Positions 52,361-63,749 of a stretch of 64,000 nt of DNA are shown here, piece after piece. This stretch comes from Paenibacillus sp. FSL H8-0079 (lineage in GTDB: Bacteria > Bacillota > Bacilli > Paenibacillales > Paenibacillaceae), in NCBI RefSeq assembly GCF_037991315.1, contig NZ_CP150300.1, positions 3,224,001 through 3,288,000 on the forward strand, given 5' to 3'. The notes below the pieces were generated by a model. That model did not search any database, was not told where the DNA came from, and saw only the letters and a list, made by a program, of their open reading frames with translations. Position 1 is the first letter of the stretch, and every line of letters begins with the position of its first letter. Both the position numbers and the translations under genes were made by a program.

Positions 52361-53791
52361 TCATAAAACAATCTTTGCAAGTCGTTGTATTCCTTCCTCA
52401 ATCTGATCTTCATCCACTTTCGCAAAACCTAATATCCATCCTTTACGATGACTCTCCAGACAATATTTACTCAGCGGATACACACGCACGCCTTGATTAA
52501 GGGCCGCATTTGTCATCGCTTCTTCGTCAAATGAGGTTTCAGATTCAAGCAACATATGCAATCCCGTTTCCACACCACTTAAAGTAAAACGTGAGCTTAG
52601 CCCAGAAGCAACAATGGCTTTGGTCATGACTTCGTGTCTGCGTCGATATATGTTCCGAACTCTTCTCATATGGCGCATAAAATGACCACGCTCAATAAAA
52701 TGAGTTAGCGTTAATTGTTCCATAATCGGCAGATGACGATAGGTTAATTCATGAACTTGGGTAAGGCGATCAATGGCTATTTTGGGGCCGATGATAGCGG
52801 ATAGTCGAATGCCAGGTGCAACCATTTTGGAAAAACTCATCATATAAAGCGTATTCTGAGGTTGCTGACTAAATATAGTTGGAAGTGGATCTCCACGGTA
52901 CCTAAATTCGCTATCGTAGTCATCCTCAACAATCCAATATCGATGATGAGCTGCCATGTGCATTAATTGTTGCCTGCGTGGCTCCGACATAATAACACCA
53001 ACGGCGCATTGATGAGAAGGTGTGACAAATACGAGTTTTGTCTGTGGGTGAATATGATCTACACATAATCCATACTCATCGACTGGAACAGATTCGACTT
53101 GCATCCGGCGGTATTTCATCGCCATCCAAGCAGCAGGGAAGCCGGGATCCTCTACCGAAACTCTGTCTCCCTCACTTAATAGAGCCTGGGCAATTAAATC
53201 GATACTGTGTTGTGCACCTGAGGTTAACAAGATTTGATCAACATCGATATGAATGCCTCGTTCAAGTGACAAATAACGTTGAATCTGCTCTCTTAACGCC
53301 AGTAACCCTCTGGCATCGCCATAAGCCCAAATATCCAAATTAGGTTCAGTGGAAGCTTGTAAAAAAGATTGCCTCCAGGCTTTTGTGAAACTTTCATCCA
53401 GATAAGGCTCGTGGGGATTAAAATCAATTTCTATTTTGCGATTGTCTCTATTGCCAAACCAACTATGCAGATGACCAATCGATTCGTTTAGTGTAGGCAG
53501 TTCGGGCGGAATAGGCCCTTGCATCGTGACGTCTTCTGATGAACGAGGTGCATATGTCCAATCACTAACTCTTGTCCCGGCTCGTCGGGAGGTGACCGTA
53601 TACCCTCGGCTGAATAATTCCTCGTACACAATCTGTATGGTTGACCGTGAAACACCAATTAATTGAGCAAGTTCGCGTGAGGGGAGTAGCAATTCGCCGG
53701 GTTGCCATTTCCCCGTTGTAATATTATGAATCGCTTGATCCAGAAGTTGCTGCCAGATAGGGCGATGGTCATTCCGATTAACTTTTAGCAT
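52361..53791 (-). CDS. MocR/GabR-family PLP-dependent regulator
   Basis: About 476 aa: N-terminal GntR winged HTH (PIWQQLLDQAIHNITTGKW; ELLLPSRELAQLIGVSRSTI), then a type I aminotransferase domain with LTSGAQHSIDLIAQ, VEDDYDSEFRY and the PLP lysine in MMSFSKMVAPG. Members control GABA, taurine or vitamin B6 genes and sense PLP or its aldimines. The start is a likely ATG at 53791 with TGGAG upstream; the frame is open 15 codons further. The PLPBP-BenE genes 1.4 kb away make a PdxR-like role conceivable. Confidence 0.9.
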   Translation of the reverse strand: MLKVNRNDHRPIWQQLLDQAIHNITTGKWQPGELLLPSRELAQLIGVSRSTIQIVYEELFSRGYTVTSRRAGTRVSDWTYAPRSSEDVTMQGPIPPELPTLNESIGHLHSWFGNRDNRKIEIDFNPHEPYLDESFTKAWRQSFLQASTEPNLDIWAYGDARGLLALREQIQRYLSLERGIHIDVDQILLTSGAQHSIDLIAQALLSEGDRVSVEDPGFPAAWMAMKYRRMQVESVPVDEYGLCVDHIHPQTKLVFVTPSHQCAVGVIMSEPRRQQLMHMAAHHRYWIVEDDYDSEFRYRGDPLPTIFSQQPQNTLYMMSFSKMVAPGIRLSAIIGPKIAIDRLTQVHELTYRHLPIMEQLTLTHFIERGHFMRHMRRVRNIYRRRHEVMTKAIVASGLSSRFTLSGVETGLHMLLESETSFDEEAMTNAALNQGVRVYPLSKYCLESHRKGWILGFAKVDEDQIEEGIQRLAKIVL

Positions 53792-54062
53792 TGATTCAAC
53801 TCCAGTGCTCATGCTGACATTATGGGTTGCAGTCACTTATGTAGTTATGGATGTTTTTGGCACTCCATTGATTGATATATCATTATAGCAAAAGTTCAAT
53901 TTTCAAACAAAACAAAGCTAGACTAAAGTGATGTTTCCCGTGTGTCCAACCTATTCTGCTTGGTTCTGCCTGGTTCATACTCGATTCATATTCAAGCCAC
54001 AGATAGTTCATCTTCTTCGGTTACACTACTGGAGTACGAACACAGAGATTCCTAATTCATAG

Positions 54063-56183
<2,121 letters not shown>

Positions 56184-56210
56184 TAGATGATAAAAAAACT
56201 ACACAACAAA

Positions 56211-56235
56211 AAGTCGCGTAAATCGCGGCTTTTTT
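56211..56235 (+). terminator. Intrinsic terminator after the secreted hydrolase gene
   Basis: AAGTCGCG/CGCGGCTT (one T.G) with a TAAAT loop and six T; a variant of the recurring terminator. Confidence 0.92.
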
Positions 56236-56526
56236 GAGTTTTTAATTTTAAATACTACGTTTCAAAGTAAATGTACCTTTTTCAGATTCAAGATGTAAAA
56301 TTGGGTTTCGTAAAGCTTACTTGAAGGGTAAGTATAAGAGGACATTTACTGGTTGGCCAAAAAATGACGGAGGAAAATGTTGCAAGTGGAAAGGCAAAGC
56401 ATTGATTGTTAATATACAGTAAATAATAACAATCAAGTGGGCAAAAGATCGACAAAAAGCATAACAGTAATACCGATTCCAAAGAAAATAATGATTATTC
56501 GGACAACACCGAGACGGGGAGGACAC
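56236..56526. other. Leader of the amino acid transporter operon
   Basis: No gene seen; an open frame from 56437 is continuous with the transporter but has no binding site. It contains a perfect 10-bp inverted repeat TTGATTGTTA (56402-56411) / TAACAATCAA (56427-56436) with a 15-nt AT-rich centre, and GGTAAGTATAA (from 56329), an 11-base match to half of the TetR operator at 62203-62228. Confidence 0.5.
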
Positions 56527-57972
56527 ATGAAAACAACGAAGATCTCATTTTTTATACTTTCACTGATGCTGCTCCTGGTGAGCGGTCTATCAGGTTGGGT
56601 GGGGAACGCCGCCGCAGCATCCGATTCCGGTAAAACCTATATTATTGGAACCGATATCACATTCGCACCATTTGAATATGAAGATGAGAATGGTGATTTT
56701 GTGGGTATCGATATGGATTTGCTGGATGCCATCGCCAAAGACCAAAATTTTAAGTATCAAATCAAAGCTCTGGGATTTAACGCAGCTGTGCAGGCACTTG
56801 AAGCCAATCAGGTCGATGGTGTGATCGCAGGCATGAGTATTACGGATGAGAGAAAAGCAAAATTTGACTTCTCAGAGCCATATTATGATTCAGGCGTTGT
56901 CATGGGAATTAGTGCCAATAATGATACCATTAAAAGTTACGAAGATCTTCGTGGTAAAAAGGTCGCTGTAAAAACGGGAACAGAAGGGTACAGCTTTGCT
57001 GAGTCCATCGCCTCAGAATACGGGTTTACCATTGTTCCATTCGATGAATCATATCAAATGTATGATGATGTAAAGACCGGTAATTCGGTGGCCTGTTTTG
57101 AAGATGAACCCGTTCTAAGATATGGGGTAAAACAAAATAATGGGTTAAAAATCGTTACCGACAAAGAGGACGGGGCTTCCTACGGTTTTGCGGTAAGTAA
57201 GGGTAAAAATCAGGAATTGCTGGAGATGTTCAATGCTGGTCTTGTGAATATCAAAGCTAACGGTGAATACAAGCGCATTATTGAAGAGTATGTTGGAGAG
57301 AACGCCCAAGTCGCAAATCAAGGTCGTTGGGAGCTCATTCAGAAATCTCTTCCTGCCCTGTTTAAAGGGCTGGGAAATACGCTTTTATACACGATAGTGT
57401 CCCTGTTCTTCGCGTTTATCATCGGTCTGATTTTCGGATTTATGAAGGTAGGACAGAACAAATTCCTTCGTGGTGTTGCCACCGTATTTGTAGATATCTT
57501 CCGCGGCATTCCGCTGATTGTCCTGGCATTCTTTATTTATTTCGGGATACCACAGGCTTTGGGCTTCACGATGCCATTGTTCTTGGCAGCCATTCTGACA
57601 CTTAGTCTGAATGCAGGAGCGTACGTCACCGAGATTATTCGTGGCGGTATTCAATCGATTGATCGTGGACAGATGGAGGCTGCCCGTTCATTGGGACTTC
57701 CTTATCGCAAAGCGATGATTAAGATCGTCATTCCACAGGCAGTGCGGGTTATGATTCCTTCCTTCATTAACCAGATGGTTATTACGTTGAAGGATACGTC
57801 AATCTTATCCGTCATTGGTCTCGTAGAGTTGACACAATCGGGTAAAATTGTTATTGCAAGAACGTTCTCCTCTTTCGACATTTGGTTAACGGTTGCGATT
57901 ATGTACCTGATTGTTATCATCACATTGACCAAAATCGCTGATTATCTGGAGGTGAAGGTTCGTCGTGGCTAA
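56527..57972 (+). CDS. Polar amino acid ABC importer, fused binding protein and permease
   Basis: 481 aa. Signal peptide about 1-34, SBP_bac_3 domain about 40-265 ([34 protein letters not shown]), then a HisM/GlnP-type permease domain about 285-475 with five TM helices and the EAA loop [21 protein letters not shown]. The joined form keeps the binding domain tethered outside next to its channel, as in GlnPQ of lactic acid bacteria. Likely substrate glutamine or another polar amino acid. ATG with GGGGAGG 4 bp upstream. Overlaps glnQ-like gene by 8 bp. Confidence 0.92.
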   Translation: MKTTKISFFILSLMLLLVSGLSGWVGNAAAASDSGKTYIIGTDITFAPFEYEDENGDFVGIDMDLLDAIAKDQNFKYQIKALGFNAAVQALEANQVDGVIAGMSITDERKAKFDFSEPYYDSGVVMGISANNDTIKSYEDLRGKKVAVKTGTEGYSFAESIASEYGFTIVPFDESYQMYDDVKTGNSVACFEDEPVLRYGVKQNNGLKIVTDKEDGASYGFAVSKGKNQELLEMFNAGLVNIKANGEYKRIIEEYVGENAQVANQGRWELIQKSLPALFKGLGNTLLYTIVSLFFAFIIGLIFGFMKVGQNKFLRGVATVFVDIFRGIPLIVLAFFIYFGIPQALGFTMPLFLAAILTLSLNAGAYVTEIIRGGIQSIDRGQMEAARSLGLPYRKAMIKIVIPQAVRVMIPSFINQMVITLKDTSILSVIGLVELTQSGKIVIARTFSSFDIWLTVAIMYLIVIITLTKIADYLEVKVRRG

Positions 57973-58693
57973 AATTAAAGTTGAAGGTTTGAAGAAAAGT
58001 TTCGGCTCGAATCAGGTTCTCAAGGGAATTGATGTGGCGGTCAACGAAGGTGAAGTCGTCTGTGTCATCGGGCCTTCCGGTTCAGGAAAAAGTACTTTCT
58101 TGCGCTGTATCAACCAATTAGATGATATTACGGCAGGACGAGTAATCGTGGACGATCAGGATCTGAATGACCCTAAAACGAACTTGAACAAGGCACGTGA
58201 AAATATTGGGATGGTATTTCAACATTTTAACTTGTTCCCTCATTTTAGCGTACTCAAAAACATCATGTTTGCGCCCAGAGAACTCGGGATATTAAATGCA
58301 CAGCAGGCGCGTGATACAGCACTTCAATTACTTGAGCGTGTTGGCTTGTCTGATAAAGCAGATAGCTTCCCAACTCAACTTTCAGGTGGACAAAAGCAAC
58401 GTGTAGCGATCGCTCGTGCACTTGCCATGAATCCGGACGTCATGTTATTTGATGAACCGACTTCAGCACTGGACCCTGAGATGGTAGGAGAAGTACTTGG
58501 CGTAATGAAAGACCTCGCGAGCGAAGGAATGACGATGATGATCGTTACCCATGAAATGGGTTTTGCCCGCGAAGTAGCTGATCGCGTGATCTTCATGGAC
58601 GGTGGTTACATTGTCGAGCAGGGAACTCCCGCAGAAATATTTGGAAATCCGAAGAATGAGCGGACGATCAGCTTTTTGGAAAAGGTACTCTAG
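57965..58693 (+). CDS. Polar amino acid ABC importer ATPase (GlnQ-like)
   Basis: 242 aa. Walker A GPSGSGKS, signature LSGGQKQRV, Walker [15 protein letters not shown], switch His in [11 protein letters not shown] start with GGAGGTGA about 9 bp upstream, inside the end of the fused permease gene. Completes a two-gene transporter; a strong terminator follows. Confidence 0.94.
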   Translation: MAKIKVEGLKKSFGSNQVLKGIDVAVNEGEVVCVIGPSGSGKSTFLRCINQLDDITAGRVIVDDQDLNDPKTNLNKARENIGMVFQHFNLFPHFSVLKNIMFAPRELGILNAQQARDTALQLLERVGLSDKADSFPTQLSGGQKQRVAIARALAMNPDVMLFDEPTSALDPEMVGEVLGVMKDLASEGMTMMIVTHEMGFAREVADRVIFMDGGYIVEQGTPAEIFGNPKNERTISFLEKVL

Positions 58694-58727
58694 CACTGAA
58701 TCAATAATCTATGCATTTATCACATTG

Positions 58728-58754
58728 AAAGTCGCTATATAAGCGGCTTTTTTT
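58728..58754 (+). terminator. Intrinsic terminator after the amino acid importer
   Basis: AAAGTCGCT/AGCGGCTTT (one T.G), ATATA loop, seven T; recurring core. Confidence 0.92.
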
Positions 58755-58821
58755 GTTATATTTATGAGGTGAATGAATAGAAAGACCGATTGAACTAAGC
58801 GAAAAGAGAGGTCTGTACTCC

Positions 58822-59184
58822 ATGGAAAACGTGACACACGAAGAACAACAGGAATCTATCAAAGCCTTTCAATCAACCATCCGCAAATCGGAAAATGCCT
58901 TAGTGAATATGACTCAGAAAAGGAATAACACGACATTGTTACAGAAACGTCTCCAAGCTTTATACATCGGTCTAGCACTGTTGGAAAAGGTATGGAATCA
59001 GAAATCTCATCCCTACATGGAGGAAGATATCGCAGAAGCTCGTCTTGTCTTGATGGGATTGTTTCCATCCCTTGAGAACATGTATGACAAGTCCAAAGAA
59101 GGTAGCCCGCAAAAGACTCTTCTGGAAAGAAGAATTAAAGCATTTCGTCTAGCAGTTCAGGCCATGGATGATTTTATACAATGA
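58822..59184 (+). CDS. Small helical protein of unknown function
   Basis: 120 aa, soluble, almost entirely helical and charged (Lys/Glu/Gln rich), no signal peptide, no cysteine. Segments LQKRLQALYIGLALLEKVW and KTLLERRIKAFRLAVQAM look like amphipathic helices. No family recognised. AGAGAGGT lies about 10 bp before the ATG and a terminator follows immediately, so it is a real single gene. Confidence 0.8.
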   Translation: MENVTHEEQQESIKAFQSTIRKSENALVNMTQKRNNTTLLQKRLQALYIGLALLEKVWNQKSHPYMEEDIAEARLVLMGLFPSLENMYDKSKEGSPQKTLLERRIKAFRLAVQAMDDFIQ

Positions 59185-59187
59185 ACA

Positions 59188-59223
59188 AGAGGTCTGTCTA
59201 ATAAGCGACAGACCTCTCTTTTT
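59188..59223 (+). terminator. Intrinsic terminator after the small helical protein gene
   Basis: Perfect 11-bp stem AGAGGTCTGTC/GACAGACCTCT with an 8-nt loop and five T. Separates convergent genes. Confidence 0.92.
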
Positions 59224-59234
59224 CTTTTGCAAGC

Positions 59235-60515
59235 TTAGGAAAACCGATAGAGACGCGCACCGTGCGCAGGTACAGTAGCAACTAAGGAATTCTCTGTAAA
59301 TTCAGCTGCTTCTCCGCTCCACAATTCGGTACCTTTCGTAATACCCGAGAGGCCGATTTCCTCTATAGCCAGATCCACAGGGAGAGCATCTTCACCTATG
59401 TTGAATACAGCGACGTAAGAGAAACCATCCGCATGTTGAGCAGTCCATATAATAAGATCTTCTTTGCGTAAAGCTTCTCTGGCTCCGTAACTCTCGCGAT
59501 GCATTCTCAGAACCTCACGATTGGTTAACAGGGACAATGTCCAGTCATCGTTATCTCGCAGTTCACCACCAAAAATGAGCGGAGAACGGAAGATGCTCCA
59601 CAGCGACATCATCGTCAACTGTTCGTCAGGCGTGAACCGAGTCCAGCGATCCGCTCCACCACCATCTACAGAACGGATACCGATATGACCCAAAGGCAGC
59701 ATATCACAGTCTGGCCAGCAGCCTGCTTGGGGAACGCCCTGCCACGTCCGGCAGCGGTCGAACATATCCAATAACAATGGCCAGAGGTCCCAGAAATCGT
59801 CCGTGACACGCCACATGTTGGCATGTTCAGCCAAGAATTCGGAGTATTCCACCGGAGCAGGGCCAGGAGAGAGACTCAGTACCATGGGCCGACCAGAGCG
59901 CTCAATCGCTTTGGATATCATTTCAATCTCTGGCTGATGGGTGTCATAGAGTCTTGAAGCAGCAATATCGTCTACTTTCACCAAGTCAACGCCCCATTGT
60001 GCATACAGTTCAAAAAGCGAATCGTAATAGGCCTGTGCGCCTTCTTTTGAGCTATCAACACCGTACATATCCGTATTCCAGGGACAGATGGAGTTCGGAT
60101 GAGCAATATCACGCGCAGTGGCGGTTGTACCCAGAATCGGAGTAGCCGCATGTGCAGCTTGACGTGGAATACCGCGCATGATGTGAATGCCGAATTGCAG
60201 TCCAAGACTATGAACGTAATCGGCTAATGGCTTAAATCCCTGTCCACTTGCAGCGGAGGGAAACCGATTCTCAGCAGGCATAAGCCGTGAATATTCATCC
60301 ATGATTAGTGGAACGAACGGACGATATTGCGAAGAATTGGCCAAAGGCTCATACCATTGAATATCGACCGTAATGTAACTCCAGCCGAAGTCTTTAAGAT
60401 GTTCTGCCATGTACTCGGCGTTGCCACGAATTTCGTCTTCCGTAACGGCTGCGCCGTAACAATCCCAGCTGTTCCAGCCAAGCGGTGGAGTTGATGCTGC
60501 AAGCGTATGGTTCAT
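59235..60515 (-). CDS. Glycoside hydrolase family 27 (alpha-galactosidase-like)
   Basis: 426 aa, no signal peptide, so intracellular. (beta/alpha)8 barrel starting PPLGWNSWDCYG, the family hallmark. Nucleophile D182 in DLVKVDDI (the family usually has K-Y-D) and acid/base D240 in WRVTDDFWD. C-terminal all-beta domain ends in VPAHGARLYRF. GH27 contains alpha-galactosidases, alpha-N-acetylgalactosaminidases, beta-L-arabinopyranosidases and isomaltodextranase; the substrate cannot be fixed here. AGGAGCA lies before the ATG. Downstream of an AraC regulator in the same direction. Confidence 0.92.
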   Translation of the reverse strand: MNHTLAASTPPLGWNSWDCYGAAVTEDEIRGNAEYMAEHLKDFGWSYITVDIQWYEPLANSSQYRPFVPLIMDEYSRLMPAENRFPSAASGQGFKPLADYVHSLGLQFGIHIMRGIPRQAAHAATPILGTTATARDIAHPNSICPWNTDMYGVDSSKEGAQAYYDSLFELYAQWGVDLVKVDDIAASRLYDTHQPEIEMISKAIERSGRPMVLSLSPGPAPVEYSEFLAEHANMWRVTDDFWDLWPLLLDMFDRCRTWQGVPQAGCWPDCDMLPLGHIGIRSVDGGGADRWTRFTPDEQLTMMSLWSIFRSPLIFGGELRDNDDWTLSLLTNREVLRMHRESYGAREALRKEDLIIWTAQHADGFSYVAVFNIGEDALPVDLAIEEIGLSGITKGTELWSGEAAEFTENSLVATVPAHGARLYRFS

Positions 60516-60623
60516 GGGAATGCTCCTTTATGAATTAATTATTGCTCTCGCTCAATTCATCATAATAAAGGATTTTATTAATATCTACAGTAATGTTGAG
60601 TGTGAAATAGCAAAATATTGCGG

Positions 60624-61505
60624 TTAGTCGAAGAACAATTTACGGTACACAAGACTTTCTCCGCCACTACGAAATTCACCTGGCGTAACGCCGGTTATGC
60701 TACGAAAGGCTTTGATAAAATAACTTCCACTGGAATAGCCGACTTGTTCGGCGATGACTTCAACACTAAGGGTAGTTCCGCGCAACAGTTCCATCGCCTT
60801 CTCAGTGCGTACACGGGTCAGATAAACACCTGGCGTCAAGCCTGTACTGGTGGAAAAGCGACGTATAAAGTGATATTTGGAAAGGGAAACCTGTTCGGCA
60901 AGGTGATCTATACTGATCATCTTGGAGTAATTGTTTTCTATGTATTCAACAGCTATTTGAATGTTCTCAGACCAATTCTCCTTGTTGTGCAATGTTGTTT
61001 TCTGTAATCGAGTCAATTCTGTCATGAACTGATATACGCTGGATGATGCGATCAGAGGATCAGTGATTCTGCCTGCCGCCGCATCAGTCACGATCATTCG
61101 CAACAGTCGGATGGGTGTACAATCAGCGGGAAGATAGGGAACTTCTCCCGCTTCACGAAGAAATTTTCGCCAATGGGGCAAAATAAGAGTGGGCCTGAAC
61201 AGCAGAAACAGAAACTCCCAAGGTTCTTTTGATGCTGAATGGTAGTAATAGCGATGTGGCCCTGGAATTTCCACTAAAAAAGCTTGTCCTGCGCTAACAT
61301 GATGAATGCGATTATTCGACTCAAATACACCCTCACCCGAAATTGTATATTGGAACAACAGGAGAGGCCCGTCCGAACGTTCGAGTCCATCCCAATGATA
61401 AGAAGGATCGGTTATTGAATCACATCCAGCCGCATACAGTACACACAGTTGGAGCTCCTTGTCTTCCGCGAATCGAAACCCATAGGTTCCTCTAGGGATA
61501 TTCAT
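60624..61505 (-). CDS. AraC-family regulator upstream of the GH27 gene
   Basis: 293 aa. N-terminal cupin-like sensor (LLLFQYTISGEGVFE, AGQAFLVEIPGPHRYYY), C-terminal double HTH (IDHLAEQVSLSKYHFIRRFS; VEVIAEQVGYSSGSYFIKAF). AAGGAGAG lies 6 bp before the ATG. It lies 108 bp upstream of the GH27 gene and 27 bp after a TetR gene, all on one strand. Likely activates the glycosidase in response to its sugar product. Confidence 0.92.
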   Translation of the reverse strand: MNIPRGTYGFRFAEDKELQLCVLYAAGCDSITDPSYHWDGLERSDGPLLLFQYTISGEGVFESNNRIHHVSAGQAFLVEIPGPHRYYYHSASKEPWEFLFLLFRPTLILPHWRKFLREAGEVPYLPADCTPIRLLRMIVTDAAAGRITDPLIASSSVYQFMTELTRLQKTTLHNKENWSENIQIAVEYIENNYSKMISIDHLAEQVSLSKYHFIRRFSTSTGLTPGVYLTRVRTEKAMELLRGTTLSVEVIAEQVGYSSGSYFIKAFRSITGVTPGEFRSGGESLVYRKLFFD

Positions 61506-61532
61506 GTCAGCTCTCCTTGTTGCCCTGAATTT

Positions 61533-62144
61533 TTACTGCGCTCCGCGAATGAAAATATCTACTAGCTTCTGGCCTAGAGAAAAGTTGGAACCATATTTAT
61601 GCAGGTTATCTTCCCGATTGCCCATGAGCATCAAAGTCGAGAAGGTCTCTGCCAGGAAAAACGGATCGTCCGTCCGCAGTCTATTTTCATCCATTGCCCG
61701 TTGGAAATGGGAGGCTAACACTTCGTGAATCTGATGCTCCGCGTTGCGTATATCCTGAATTTGAGCATGGTCAAGAAAAGGCTCAGCTTCTCTGAGCATC
61801 GTTTCAATCTCCGCATGTGGATTGCCCAATCTGGCCTCTGCCAAACGCACAAGCCCCGACTTCAGATTCTCGGCCTGATCAAGCATATGCGAGGTTAACC
61901 GGCTCACATTGTGTAGCATCGTTGTAAAGGCAACTTTAAAAAGCTCTGGTTTGCTGGTGAAATGATAATAAATGGTTGGCTTTGACACGCTACATGCTTT
62001 GCCAATTTGCTGAAGCGTGACCGTTTCGTAGCCATACTCCATGAATAGTTTTGAAGCGGTTTGAATAATAGTTTGCTGAATCGAGATATCGTCGTTGCCA
62101 TGTTTCGGTCTTCCAGGCAAACGTTTGGGTGATTTTTCTGTCAT
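61533..62144 (-). CDS. TetR-family regulator of the divergent membrane hydrolase
   Basis: 203 aa. Basic N terminus KRLPGRPKHG, then HTH VTLQQIGKACSVSKPTIYYHF, then an all-helical C domain. The ATG at 62144 has GGAGGGA 6 bp upstream; the frame is open earlier without support. Divergent from the hydrolase gene; a perfect 26-bp palindrome covers that promoter. The 27-bp gap to the AraC gene suggests partial co-transcription. Confidence 0.92.
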   Translation of the reverse strand: MTEKSPKRLPGRPKHGNDDISIQQTIIQTASKLFMEYGYETVTLQQIGKACSVSKPTIYYHFTSKPELFKVAFTTMLHNVSRLTSHMLDQAENLKSGLVRLAEARLGNPHAEIETMLREAEPFLDHAQIQDIRNAEHQIHEVLASHFQRAMDENRLRTDDPFFLAETFSTLMLMGNREDNLHKYGSNFSLGQKLVDIFIRGAQ

Positions 62145-62198
62145 TGGACTTCCCTCCATGAATATTTTATGACAAATAACGATAGTTAGCAAAAGCAC

Positions 62199-62228
62199 TT
62201 GTAATTATACTTACCGGTAAGTATAATT
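62199..62228 (+). promoter_or_regulatory. Promoter of the hydrolase gene inside a 26-bp palindrome
   Basis: -35 TTGTAA (62199-62204), exact 17-bp spacer, -10 TATAAT (62222-62227). The palindrome at 62203-62228 has two perfect 13-bp arms (AATTATACTTACC and its complement), so TATAAT also occurs on the minus strand (62204-62209) facing the TetR gene. A strong TetR operator that would close both promoters. Confidence 0.8.
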
Positions 62229-62282
62229 TATGAAGAGTAAAAAATGACATAACAATATCCTCATGACAAGGTGGTTTTAGGG

Positions 62283-63044
62283 TTGAAGACAGCAAAAGGT
62301 ACAACCAAATGGAAAAAGATAATCATGTGGACAATCTTGTCCATCGTTATCATCGTGGCCGGCGTTTTCGTATATCTCAATTCGGTAACGTATAGTCCTT
62401 CTGAACGAGCTGAAGCGGCAATGACAAGCGATGCTCAGGTTAATGTCACCAAGCTTAAGGACGGTTACCGGTTTGAACCCTTGAGTACAGAGGTAACCGA
62501 ACCGAATATTATTTTTTATCCGGGCGGTCTGGTTAAACCTGAAAGTTATTCTCCACTTGCCAGAGAAATGGCAGAACAGGGTCACCGTGTATACATCGCG
62601 AACATGCCGATAAACTTGGCGATTTTCGGTCAAAATAAGGCTGATTCCTTTATCGAGGAACATCCTAACGAAGCGTTTGTTATTGGCGGCCATTCATTGG
62701 GAGGGTCATTCGCAGCAAGGTATGCTGCGGAGCACAATGAGAAGTTGGAAGGCGTCTTTTTCTTGGCTTCTTATGCAGATGAAGGAGGTAGCTTGAAGAA
62801 TACGGACTTGTCTATCTTACAGATTACAGGCTCGGATGACGGAGTGCTTAACTGGGAAGACTGGGAGAACTCCAAAGCAAATCTTCCGGAAGACACGAAA
62901 TATGTGAGTATTGAGGGTGGAAATCATGGTCAATTTGGCTCATACGGCATGCAAAAAGGAGATAATCAGCCTGCCATTACGGAAGATAAGCAGTTGGAAG
63001 AGGTTGTTGTAGCACTGGAGAACTGGATGGATACATTCAATTAA
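62283..63044 (+). CDS. Membrane-anchored alpha/beta hydrolase
   Basis: 253 aa. One N-terminal TM anchor (IIMWTILSIVIIVAGVFVYL), then an extracytoplasmic alpha/beta hydrolase_5 domain: oxyanion region FYPGGLVKPESY, nucleophile elbow GGHSLGGS, acid D in TGSDDGV, and catalytic His in GGNHGQFG. The start is a TTG with AAGGTGG 9 bp upstream; GTG at 62271 is an alternative. Controlled by the divergent TetR through the long palindrome. Related proteins are lipases/esterases; substrate unknown. Confidence 0.9.
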   Translation: MKTAKGTTKWKKIIMWTILSIVIIVAGVFVYLNSVTYSPSERAEAAMTSDAQVNVTKLKDGYRFEPLSTEVTEPNIIFYPGGLVKPESYSPLAREMAEQGHRVYIANMPINLAIFGQNKADSFIEEHPNEAFVIGGHSLGGSFAARYAAEHNEKLEGVFFLASYADEGGSLKNTDLSILQITGSDDGVLNWEDWENSKANLPEDTKYVSIEGGNHGQFGSYGMQKGDNQPAITEDKQLEEVVVALENWMDTFN

Positions 63045-63088
63045 ACTATTAAATGAGTGTATTGAATGGATAATTACCTGGTACGATT

Positions 63089-63115
63089 AAAGTCGCTATT
63101 TTAGCGGCTTTTTTT
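63089..63115 (+). terminator. Intrinsic terminator after the hydrolase gene
   Basis: AAAGTCGCTA/TAGCGGCTTT (one T.G) with a TTT loop and seven T; recurring core. The 185 bp between it and the barnase-like gene show no other gene. Confidence 0.92.
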
Positions 63116-63300
63116 GTTGAAGGATAAACATATGCATCAATGGAGCAGGCTTAACTGTTGTTATCGATTGAATTTAACTCAATGATAGGTTTTCATAATT
63201 GCTTTAATTACCACAAGTCGTTAACATTAGAAGCATTGTCATCGAAGCAGCAGCAAAACGAAGGGCAGCAAGAGCAAGAACATCAAAAGGAGAAAAGATT

Positions 63301-63735
63301 ATGTTTTTCAGAAAATTTGCTTACACATTATTGATCATCACCGCTGCATTATTGTTCTCGGGTTGTACTTCACAGTCACTGCTTGATCTCGGATCGCCTC
63401 AAGTTTCGGAGGATATGGGATTTGATGAGGTTGCCGACTATATCTCGGAGCACAATGAACTCCCACCAAATTACATTACCAAGAAAGAGGCAAGGGATCT
63501 GGGATGGGAACCAAGTGAAGGGAACTTACGTGAAGTAGCTCCAGGCAAAAGCATCGGCGGCGACGTGTTCAGGAACCGGGAAGGATTACTCCCCCACAAA
63601 AAAGGCCGGATCTGGTACGAAGCCGATATAAATTACGCAGGAGGACGGCGCGGAAGCGACCGAATCCTATACTCGAATGATGGTTTAATTTACCAAACGA
63701 CAGATCATTATAAGTCATTTGAACAGTTAAAATAA
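63301..63735 (+). CDS. Barnase-family guanyl-preferring ribonuclease with lipobox
   Basis: 144 aa, a full-length barnase homologue. Residues equivalent to barnase K27, R59, E73, R83, R87 and H102 are all kept: K61 (ITKKEA), R93 (RNREG), E107 (YEADINY), R117, R121 (GSDRIL) and H136 (TTDHY). The N terminus is a signal peptide ending LLFSGC, a lipobox with Cys22, whereas barnase itself is fully secreted with a propeptide. If lipidated, the enzyme would be anchored outside the membrane. AAAAGGAG lies 8 bp before the ATG. The barstar gene follows after 14 bp, so toxin and inhibitor are co-transcribed. Confidence 0.95.
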   Translation: MFFRKFAYTLLIITAALLFSGCTSQSLLDLGSPQVSEDMGFDEVADYISEHNELPPNYITKKEARDLGWEPSEGNLREVAPGKSIGGDVFRNREGLLPHKKGRIWYEADINYAGGRRGSDRILYSNDGLIYQTTDHYKSFEQLK

Positions 63736-63749
63736 ACGGAGGGAATGCT

